A stretch of DNA of 38,513 nt. Source: Desertifilum sp. SIO1I2. GTDB taxonomy: Bacteria > Cyanobacteriota > Cyanobacteriia > Cyanobacteriales > Desertifilaceae. Below the pieces are notes generated by a model, which was given only the letters and a program-made list of their open reading frames with translations, was not told the DNA's origin and ran no database searches. Below, in pieces: positions 19,001 through 25,900 of the stretch. A program made the translations under genes and the position numbers. Every line of letters begins with the position of its first letter. Position 1 is the first letter of the stretch. Where the stretch lies: assembly GCA_010672635.1 (NCBI GenBank), contig JAAHGE010000016.1, positions 1-38,513 on the forward strand. The letters run 5' to 3'.

Positions 19001-20717
19001 ACAGGTTTTCAGTCAGTTCTCAACCCATCCTGCTGCTGTCTCCTGTGCCTATCCCTTCTTGGGCAAAATTCTCAGCCAAGATGAAAGTTATTTAGAGTGC
19101 GATCGCCTCTTTAGCCTAGACCCAGATTTCTTTCTCGCCCATCATACCCTCGGCGGTCAGCCCTCCCAATGGCAACCCGACCTCTTGGCCTTACCCGTCA
19201 TTCCCTTCACCTTCAGTATGGAAATCATTGCTGAGGCGGCCCATTATCTCTTGGGCGGTCAATATACCGTGGTTAGCTTGCACAATCTGCGGGCCTATCG
19301 CTGGCTAACCTTAGATGAGGGAAACTTGCACCTGTGCATCCGCGCCCAGCGCCAAGAACCTACCCCAGAAGGCGAAAGCGTCTGGGTTCGCCTGTTTCAA
19401 CAGCAGACCGTTGGCCCAGAAACCGGACTGTTAGTCTTTGAAGGGGAGGTTCGCCTATCGCCGCAAGCCCTCTCCCCCCCGCCTCCGCAGCCGTTTGGCT
19501 TAAACGCCCCCAAACGTCCCCGCCTCGCCGATGCCGACTTATACCAAACCGGCATGTTTCACGGCCCGCTATTACAAGGGGTCAAACACCTGCGTCAATG
19601 GTCGGAAGAAGGGATAGAAGCCGATTTACAAGTGCTTCCAGTCGAGGAATTTTTCAGCGAAGCGAGGGTTCCTCAGTTTCAACTCGATCCTGGCTTACTC
19701 GATGCGGCCGGTCAATTAGTTGGATATTGGCTAACCGAACAATTCGGCCCGGACTTTAATTGTTTTCCTTTTCAAGTCAACGCCTTTTATCAATATGCTG
19801 CCCCCTTGCCTGCGGGAAGTCTTGTAGACTGTCGCGGGACCATTCGCTTTACTAGCCCGCAACAAATTGCCGCCGATTTTGAGTTACTCGATGCTAGGGG
19901 TCAGGTTATCGCCCGCTTAGAACAGTGGCAAGACCGTTACTTTGCGATGCCAACGGCCTTTTCTGAGTGTCGGCTGCACCCGCAAACAGCGTATCTGTCG
20001 GAAGCTTGGATGCAAGCCGAAACGGGTTTAACTCTACGGCGCATTCCGGCATTTGGCGAACATTTTCTAGATGAGGCGTGGGCTATCTGGCAGCGGGTTC
20101 TGGTTCACCTAATGCTGACGCCCACAGAACGGGAAACTTGGTATCGCTTCCCGCCGGGAAATCGGCGCAAAGATTGGTTGCTAGGTCGCATTGCGGCTAA
20201 AGATGTGATTCGTCAATGGGCGGCTGAAGATTGGGGAGTTGCCCTGTCCCCCATCGATATTGAAATTGGCACCACGGATTTAGGCAAGCCCTTTGCAGAA
20301 ATTCCTTTGCTAGATACGATTTTGCCCGATCTTTCGATTGCCCATACTCAAGGAGAGGCGATCGCCATTTTAGCCGCTGACGCCGAAAGCATTGGTGTGG
20401 ATCTAGAACGATTGGATGCTCGTCGCGACTGGAGTTTGCTGCAAGGAGCGTTTAGCGAATCCGAACAAATGTTGCTGCAAAGCCTCTCCACGGCGCAGCA
20501 AACAACCGCTCTGTTGACTTTTTGGTGTGCTAAGGAAGCCGCTGCTAAAGCAGCGGGTACGGGTTTGATGGGTGCGCCGCGTCGCTGGCAAGCAGTCTCT
20601 TACTCTCCAACCGAAAATCAGATGGAAATTGAGTTTGAGGCGTACAAATTTATCGTGCAATGGTGGCAAACCGCTACGCATCTGTTAGCAGTCTGCCAAT
20701 CCCCTGTTCGCTCTTAA
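16011..20717 (+). CDS. Iterative type I PKS, KS-AT-DH-PPTase (PKS1)
   Basis: This is a 1568-aa multidomain synthase. Ketosynthase (about 1-470): active-site Cys216 in DAACASS, His350 in EAHGTS, His390 in SSIGHC, all intact. Acyltransferase (about 580-895): Ser682 in GHSTGE and a YHTP histidine motif. A helical linker (about 981-1005) is shared with PKS2. Double-hotdog dehydratase (about 1020-1330): His1044/1045 in LAHHTLGG and Asp1231/Gln1235 in LLDAAGQ. Sfp-type phosphopantetheinyl transferase (about 1380-1568): Asp1464 and Glu1466 in GVDLERLD and Glu1509 in FWCAKEAAAKA. There is no ACP (no DSx pantetheine motif), ketoreductase or thioesterase, so it must act in trans on the ACP of PKS2. The layout recalls enediyne PKSE and PfaA/PfaC pieces. 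Spacing to the next gene is 13 bp. Confidence 0.95.
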   Translation: MNVSHLSSSSSPSDIAIVGMSALFAKAANLQAYWHNILHQVDGVTEAPDSWAYPYFDPNSTENNRIYTRKGGFLGDLAQFNPLEFGIMPTAVDGGEPDQFLALKLARDALQDAGYDQKPFNRQKTGIILGRGTYVNRGYTTLLQHGMIVDQTLELLQQLCPHLDKQTLSSVRQGLKESLPPFSPEMLPGLVPNNVTGRIANRLDLMGPNFIIDAACASSLIAVKLAMQELLTHRCDMVLAGGIHASTPPQIYMIFCQLGGLSHSEIRPFDASANGTLLGEGLGILVLKRLADAQRDRDRIYAVLKGVGSASDGKALGLLAPRLEGEVLALERAYQTSGVDPGSIDLIEAHGTSIPLGDRTEIQALSQLFGPRQGQMPPIALGSVKSSIGHCIPAAGVAGLIKTALALYHKVLPPTLCEQVNPALGLEQTPFYINTRARPWVHGNPHLPRRAGVNAFGFGGINAHAVLEEYREPSPTASSLALRPPNELLIFSGDERAEFIELLKTTLSHLQTSPPPTLTPLGYQLSQTPIGSHRLAIIASDPADLAAKLALALDKLDSQPQRFQTRNGIYYGQGKPPGKVAFLFPGEGAQYTNMLADLCLAFPQVREWFDFLDQTFWQERPYRPSQVIFPPPTSLTTAEELFADRQLFAMDIGSETVFTASMALYELLEQCQIPCEAMVGHSTGENTALFASGTAQIESRAQLGELMRYLNQLYQELETGDRIPKGALLAVGAIPPDQMAQTLAAAEGRLHWAMDNCDNQLVLFGSETEIEAITPPLKAQGGICLRLPFDRAYHTPLFAGVAEAFRAFYEALNIRPSKIPLYSCATAEIFPCEPAAIRALATQQWSSRVRFRETIETLYSRGFRIFVEVGPSSNLTAFTNDILRGRDALAVASNNRRRPGLEQLQHLLGRLFASGVNVNLDIWYRNAETQVSATPPAATPLSLSMPAMHLSETLVQNLQDQLHPPQERPSEPVACSGQTAVVSAYFDLMQDFLKSQEQVFSQFSTHPAAVSCAYPFLGKILSQDESYLECDRLFSLDPDFFLAHHTLGGQPSQWQPDLLALPVIPFTFSMEIIAEAAHYLLGGQYTVVSLHNLRAYRWLTLDEGNLHLCIRAQRQEPTPEGESVWVRLFQQQTVGPETGLLVFEGEVRLSPQALSPPPPQPFGLNAPKRPRLADADLYQTGMFHGPLLQGVKHLRQWSEEGIEADLQVLPVEEFFSEARVPQFQLDPGLLDAAGQLVGYWLTEQFGPDFNCFPFQVNAFYQYAAPLPAGSLVDCRGTIRFTSPQQIAADFELLDARGQVIARLEQWQDRYFAMPTAFSECRLHPQTAYLSEAWMQAETGLTLRRIPAFGEHFLDEAWAIWQRVLVHLMLTPTERETWYRFPPGNRRKDWLLGRIAAKDVIRQWAAEDWGVALSPIDIEIGTTDLGKPFAEIPLLDTILPDLSIAHTQGEAIAILAADAESIGVDLERLDARRDWSLLQGAFSESEQMLLQSLSTAQQTTALLTFWCAKEAAAKAAGTGLMGAPRRWQAVSYSPTENQMEIEFEAYKFIVQWWQTATHLLAVCQSPVRS
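18957..19023 (+). other. Helical linker motif in PKS1 shared with PKS2
   Basis: PKS1 residues about 983-1005 read SAYFDLMQDFLKSQEQVF. The same pattern (SAY, then FL, then QEQV and a following F) occurs in PKS2 between AT and ACP, at 28002-28073. It is a short amphipathic helix between AT and the following domain and may help the two synthases dimerise or recognise each other. Confidence 0.55.
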
Positions 20718-20730
20718 TGGAGACAAACGG

Positions 20731-21522
20731 ATGTCTGGGATACTTGCAAATCAGGTGGCTATTGTGACGGGTGGCGGCACGGGTATCGGTCGCGCCATTG
20801 TCCGACGACTCGCCCAGGAGGGCGCGGCTGTGGCGGTTTGCGGTCGCCATCGGCAGACTTTAGACCGCTGCGTTGAGGAACTGGTTGCCGAAAATTGGAC
20901 GGCGAAAGCCTATTGTATGGATGTGCAAAACCGCAATGAGGTCGATACTGTGGTCGGTCGCGCGGCGATTGAACTGGGTTCTAGGGAATCTCCCAAAATT
21001 GATATTGTGGTGAATAATGCCGCCGTTACGGGCTATACTCCAATCTCGAATTTGGTAGAGACGCTGTGGGAGGAGATTGTCGATACTAACCTCAATGGGC
21101 CGATGCGGGTAACGCGGGCGGCCCTGCGCTATATGCCCCACGGGGGGCGGATGATTAATATTGCCTCGGTTCTAGGCAAGCAGGGGGCGGCAGGCTATAG
21201 TGCGTATAGTGCCTCAAAACATGGTCTGTTGGGCTTAACGCGATCGCTAGCCCTTGAACTCAGTTCCCGCCAAATTACGGTCAATGCGGTCTGTCCGGGA
21301 TGGGTTGAGACAGACCGCGCCGCCGATATTCTCAAACAGATTGCAGATGAGGCCCATCAATCTGCCGCCACAGTTCGACGAGGTTTGGTGAAGCGCATTC
21401 CCATCGGACGTTTTGTTCAGGCCAATGAAGTGGCCCAATTAGTGTTTTATCTTTGCCAAAAGGAAGCAGCGGCTGTCACCGGACAAGCGTTTTCCATTTG
21501 TGGCGGACAAACGTCTGCTTAA
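20731..21522 (+). CDS. FabG-like short-chain dehydrogenase/reductase
   Basis: This is a 263-aa classical SDR resembling 3-oxoacyl-ACP reductases. The cofactor loop is TGGGTGIG (13-20), NNAAVT is conserved, the catalytic Ser146 lies in INIASVLG, and the active site is Y159-S-A-S-K163. PGWVETD resembles the FabG substrate-loop entry PGxxxTD. GGAG lies 9 bp before the ATG. It starts 13 bp after PKS1 and so is co-transcribed. PKS1 lacks a ketoreductase, so this enzyme could serve as a discrete KR on ACP-bound intermediates, or modify the finished chain. It is less similar to the two minus-strand SDRs than those are to each other. Confidence 0.93.
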   Translation: MSGILANQVAIVTGGGTGIGRAIVRRLAQEGAAVAVCGRHRQTLDRCVEELVAENWTAKAYCMDVQNRNEVDTVVGRAAIELGSRESPKIDIVVNNAAVTGYTPISNLVETLWEEIVDTNLNGPMRVTRAALRYMPHGGRMINIASVLGKQGAAGYSAYSASKHGLLGLTRSLALELSSRQITVNAVCPGWVETDRAADILKQIADEAHQSAATVRRGLVKRIPIGRFVQANEVAQLVFYLCQKEAAAVTGQAFSICGGQTSA

Positions 21523-21529
21523 TGGCAAT

Positions 21530-21556
21530 TCAAATGGCGTTTAAATTTGAGTTTTT
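21530..21556 (+). terminator. Weak candidate rho-independent terminator
   Basis: TCAAAT (21530-21535) can pair with ATTTGA (21545-21550), followed by a five-T run at 21552-21556. The stem is AT-rich and short, so it would at most attenuate read-through between the SDR and dioxygenase genes. Confidence 0.2.
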
Positions 21557-21612
21557 CAGGGTGATTTGCTGAGAAACTCATCTTCTTTTTCTCTATTAAT
21601 CGGCAAATTTAT

Positions 21613-22446
21613 ATGACACAGGTTTCTTCTGTAATTCCTTTAGAAATTATTCCGTCGGATCGCGCTGCGGGTGCCGAAATTCGGGGGATGAATTTGCTCG
21701 AACCGCTTTCCCCAGACGTTCAAGAACAAATTGTTCAAGCCCTGGCGAATTACGGGGCGATTTTTTTTCGCGCTCAATCTTTGAACGAAGAACAACAATT
21801 AACCTTTACAAGGGCGTTTGGCGATAGTATAGGCCATCCTCTAGCCAAGGTCGAACATATGAGTTTCGGAGAGGGTTCTCAACCTGATGTTTATTACCTG
21901 AAAGATGAACCAGATTTAACCTATATTGGCAAAAATAAGTTGAAAGGGGCGGTGATGTGGCATAGCGATTTGCAATATATGCCAGAACCCCAAGTTTATT
22001 CGGTGTTGTATGGGATCGAAATTCCGTCTAAAGGGGGCGATACGCTGTTTTCTAATTTGGTTGCTGCCTATGAGGCGTTAGATGAATCTTTAAAACAGAG
22101 AATTGAACATTTGCAATGCGTGAATTGGATTTTGCGAACGATGCCGCCGGTGGTGCATCCTTTGGTGCGAATTCATCCGGTTTCTGGACGTAAGGCGCTT
22201 TATGTCAGTCCGACTTGTTCGCGTTCGATTGTCGATATGCCCCCCGGTCAAAGTAAATCTTTACTGCGTTATTTGATGCGCCATGTCACTCTCCCTCGCT
22301 TTGTCTGGCGTCATGTGTGGCAAGCGGGCGATCTGCTGATGTGGGATAATCGCCACACTCTCCATTGTCGAACGGCGTTCGATCTGTGCGAACGCAGAAT
22401 GATGCGCCGCACCCAAACTGCTGGCGAACCCGTTATTCCCGCCTAG
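21613..22446 (+). CDS. TauD/TfdA-family Fe(II)/2-oxoglutarate dioxygenase
   Basis: This 277-aa oxygenase couples decarboxylation of 2-oxoglutarate to hydroxylation or related oxidation of a substrate. The iron facial triad is visible: His117 and Asp119 in VMWHSDLQY and the distal His251 in MWDNRHTLHCR. The 2-oxoglutarate-binding arginine lies in RRMMRRTQ near the C-terminus. IPSKGGDTLFSN is a family signature. Length and fold order match TauD (about 280 aa). No clear Shine-Dalgarno sequence precedes the ATG. It lies between the SDR and PKS2, on the same strand. As a third oxygenase type in this locus, beside the P450 and the di-iron hydroxylase, it probably tailors the PKS product. Confidence 0.93.
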   Translation: MTQVSSVIPLEIIPSDRAAGAEIRGMNLLEPLSPDVQEQIVQALANYGAIFFRAQSLNEEQQLTFTRAFGDSIGHPLAKVEHMSFGEGSQPDVYYLKDEPDLTYIGKNKLKGAVMWHSDLQYMPEPQVYSVLYGIEIPSKGGDTLFSNLVAAYEALDESLKQRIEHLQCVNWILRTMPPVVHPLVRIHPVSGRKALYVSPTCSRSIVDMPPGQSKSLLRYLMRHVTLPRFVWRHVWQAGDLLMWDNRHTLHCRTAFDLCERRMMRRTQTAGEPVIPA

Positions 22447-22500
22447 GCGTGGATTCAGTAAGTTCACGTAATATAAAGTTTCTAAAAAGGGGTTGGCAAT

Positions 22501-22529
22501 TTGCACCTCCGTGAAATAACTTATATTAT
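22501..22529 (+). promoter_or_regulatory. Candidate sigma-70 promoter for PKS2
   Basis: TTGCAC (22501-22506), a 17-bp spacer and TATTAT (22524-22529) closely match the -35 and -10 consensus with ideal spacing. Transcription would begin near 22536, inside the first hairpin. Confidence 0.45.
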
Positions 22530-22530
22530 G

Positions 22531-22553
22531 CAGTTGCCTCTTTCTGGCAACTG
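22531..22553 (+). repeat. Inverted repeat at the predicted PKS2 transcription start
   Basis: CAGTTGCC and GGCAACTG form a perfect 8-bp stem with a 7-nt loop. It directly abuts the -10 element. No T-run follows, so it is more likely an operator or a 5'-end hairpin than a terminator. Confidence 0.5.
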
Positions 22554-22589
22554 AATTGTCAAAACCTTGATTTTACTGAAATTATTTCT

Positions 22590-22611
22590 CTGAAGCCAAG
22601 TTGGCTCTCAG
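22590..22611 (+). repeat. Inverted repeat in PKS2 leader
   Basis: AGCCAA-G-TTGGCT (22594-22606) is a perfect 6-bp inverted repeat. Flanking CTGA and TCAG extend it with a one-base bulge. It may be a DNA operator, since its loop is too small for a stable RNA hairpin. Confidence 0.4.
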
Positions 22612-22627
22612 GGATTGCCCGCTTAGC

Positions 22628-22671
22628 AAACGCCAAAAAGAACCCCAAAGCCTGTCTGTTTGGGGAGCGTT
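22628..22671 (+). repeat. Nested inverted repeat in PKS2 leader
   Basis: CCCCAAA (22643-22649) pairs perfectly with TTTGGGG (22659-22665). An outer AAACGC/GCGTTT pair could extend the structure across an asymmetric internal loop. No U-tract follows. Confidence 0.4.
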
Positions 22672-22940
22672 TCTGATGCCCGTTGATTTGGCATTGTGCA
22701 ACTTAAGATACAAAAATTGATTTCCGAGTCAAAACCAAGGTTTAATCAAACGACCTTGCTCGGAGCCGCTCGTTTGTTGTTTTGCCCTGTTGAGAACGGT
22801 AACACCCTCTCCGGCTTCGCTAGAGCCATCTAGGAAGAGACGGAGATCCCGAACTTTTGGGCAACTCAGACTTCAATGCTATGTTTTCACCCTCAAGATG
22901 GCCACCTTTTGCCCGAATTGACGTAGGGGAGCTAGCCTTC

Positions 22941-25900
22941 ATGAACTTTACCTGTTTTTCCATCAGCCCAATTGAGCTGACTCATCCGGGCATTGCGATC
23001 GCCACCAGTCGCGCCGGGGGTGTCGGCGTGCTGGATGCGGAATTTTGCCGTCTAGAACAATTAGACGGTGCGTTGCACAATTGGGTTCAATTTCTAGCCG
23101 CAATTTCCGAACAAGCCCCAGTCGGACTGCGCCTGCACGTCAGCCAACTGACCTCTCATGCAACCTTACTCAAAGCCTTGCAAGGTCGTCCTCACTGGCT
23201 GATCTTAGCGGGCTGGAAAGGTCACTCCTTAGCCGGATTACCCGCCGACCCCCTGCGTCAATTGCTACTAGAAATTATCCAAATCGAGCAAATTCGCCAT
23301 CTCAAAACCCAAGACCTCCCCGTCCAAGGTTGCATTGCACGCGGTCATGAAAGCGGGGGATGGGTCGGGGAAGACTCCGCCTTCATTTTGACGCAAAAAT
23401 TACTCAATAGCGGCTTATCCCTGCCCATCTACGTGCAAGGCGGTATCGGCTTGCACGCGGCAGCAGCTTGTCGGGCAGTCGGGGCGGCGGGTGTCGTCCT
23501 CGACGACCAACTATGGCTCATGCCCGAATCGCCCTTACCCCGCGCTTGGCAAGCCCACCTGCAACACCTCAGCGGTCAAGAAACCAAAGTCTTAGGAGAA
23601 CGATGGGGAGCCGCTTGTCGATTCCTCTCTCGTCCCAGCTTTCAGGCTGTTGAGGCCTTGCAACAACTGTGCGATCGCATCGAAGCGTCCGGATCGACCC
23701 TGGCAGCCCAAACCTGGCGGCAACAGGCCTCGCCCAGAATCGGTTGGGGTTCCCCCGATACCCACGTCTGGCCGATGGGACAAGCCATCGGACTGGCTGC
23801 GGGATATCGCGATCGCTATCCGTCCACCGGACGGTTCATCCAAGCCCTGCTTCGTACCAGCGCCGCCGACGTGCAAACCGCCGCCCAACTGCGTCCCCTC
23901 CAGGCTAATTCTCCCCTCGCCCAATCCCACAACACCCAATACCCCATTGTCCAAGGGCCAATGACCCGCGTTAGCGATACAGCGGCCTTTGCCCAAGCCG
24001 TTGCCCAAGGCGGCGGACTGCCCATGCTGGCACTCGCCCTCATGCCAGGAACCCAAGTCCGCACCCTGCTGCAACAAACTCAAGCCCTCCTCTGCCGCCA
24101 ATCTTGGGGCATTGGGATTTTAGGGTTTGTCCCCCAAGCCCTGCGGGAAGAACAACTTGCCGCAGTCCTGGACGCGAAACCCCCCTTCGCCCTGATTGCC
24201 GGAGGGCGACCGGATCAAGCCGCCCGTCTCGAAGCCCAAGGCATTGCCACCTATATTCACGTTCCCACGCCCAACCTGCTCAAACTCTTTTTAGAACAAG
24301 GAGCCAAACGCTTTGTCTTTGAGGGACGCGAATGTGGCGGTCACGTCGGGCCCTTGAGCAGCTTTACCCTATGGGAAAGCGCCATCGAGACCCTATTGCA
24401 GGAAGTTCCCGCTGCCCAGGCTTCAGAGATTCATATCCTGTTTGCGGGCGGCATTCACGACGCCAACAGCGCCGCAATGGTCGGTGCAATGGCGGCCCCG
24501 CTTGCCCAACGGGGTATGAAAATTGGCGTCTTGATGGGAACTGCCTACCTGTTCACCTCAGAAGCCGTCGCCTGCGGTGCCATCGTCAAAGAATTCCAGG
24601 AGATTTCCCTCGCCTGTCGGCAAACCATCAACTTAGAAACCGGCCCCGGACACGCCAGCCGCTGTGCGGTAACGCCCTTTGCCCAGGAGTTTTACCAAAC
24701 GCGGCAGCAAATGATGGCCGCCAACCGTTCCCCAGAGGAAATCAAAAACGCCCTGGAAGATCTAACCTTGGGACGCTTGCGCGTGGCCGCCAAAGGGTTA
24801 ATTCGCCAAGACCGAGAAATTGTATCCGTTGAAGTTCAAGGACAGCGAACCCAAGGGATGTACATGATCGGTCAGGTGGCAACCCTGCGAAACACCACCA
24901 ATACCATTAGTGCGTTACATCAGGAGGTTGCCCAACAGAGTACAGAACGTTTAGTCGCCCAAGCCCAAACCTTCAGACTGCAACCTGTAGAACCCCAATC
25001 TGCGCCCGCTGATATTGCCATTATTGGCATCGGGACGCTTTTGCCCCAAGCCCAATATCCCGAAACCTTTTGGCAAAATCTGCTCAATCAAGTGAAAGCG
25101 ATCGCCGAAATTCCCGCTTCCCGCTGGGACTGGCGACTGTACTACGACCGCGATCGCACTGCCCGCGATAAGGTCTATTCCAAATGGGGCGGATTCCTTG
25201 AGGCGGTCGCCTTCGACCCCTTGAAATTTGGCATTCCCCCCAAATCGCTCAAATCCATCGAACCCCTGCAATTGCTGACCCTAGAAACCGTCCGCCGCGC
25301 CCTAGCGGATGCCGGGTACGAGTCCGGGGAGTTCGATCGCGAGCAAACCTCCGTCATTTTGGGAGCAGGGGGCGGCATTGCCGAACTCGGCCAACACTAT
25401 GCCATCCGTTCTGAGATTCCCCGCTTTGTCGATGCCCCAAACGCGCAAATCTGGGATCGCCTCCCCGAATGGACGGAAGAATCTTTTCCCGGCTTGCTGC
25501 TCAACGTGGCAGCCGGTCGGGTTGCCAACCGCTTTGACCTAGGCGGGTCTAACTTCACCGTAGATGCTGCGTGCGCCTCTTCCTTAGCCGCCCTGAATTT
25601 AGCGGTGAAGGAACTCGAAAGCGGGCGCAGCAACCTGGCGATCGCGGGCGGCATTGATACCGTGCAAAGCCCCTTTGCTTACTTATGTTTCAGCAAAACC
25701 CAAGCCCTCTCGCCCCAAGGTCAAGCCCGCCCCTTTGACAAAAACGCCGATGGGATTGTCATTAGCGAAGGTCTGGCAGTCGTCGTCCTCAAACGGTTAA
25801 CCGATGCCCAACGGGATGGCGATCGCATCTACGCGACGATCAAAGCCGTAGAAGGATCGAGCGATGGTAAAGCCTTGGGCATGACCGCTCCCCTGAGCGC

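Larger units (their letters stand above)
22447..22940 (+). promoter_or_regulatory. Long structured leader and promoter region of PKS2
   Basis: This stretch of 494 bp has no credible gene. It contains a good sigma-70-like promoter (22501-22529) followed by three inverted repeats at 22531-22553, 22590-22611 and 22628-22671. If the promoter is used, the PKS2 mRNA would carry a leader of about 400 nt. GGGGAG lies 9 bp before the ATG at 22941 and decides that start. Upstream in-frame TTG (22857) and ATG (22881) codons lack a ribosome site. Confidence 0.5.

Noticed and set aside
22857..22940. N-terminal extension of PKS2 from TTG 22857
   Set aside because: No ribosome site, while the ATG at 22941 is preceded by GGGGAG at good distance.
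23592..24101. Minus-strand open frame of 169 codons inside PKS2
   Set aside because: It lies wholly antisense to the barrel-coding part of PKS2, is Gly-rich with no domain signature, and is explained by the GC-rich codons of the sense gene.
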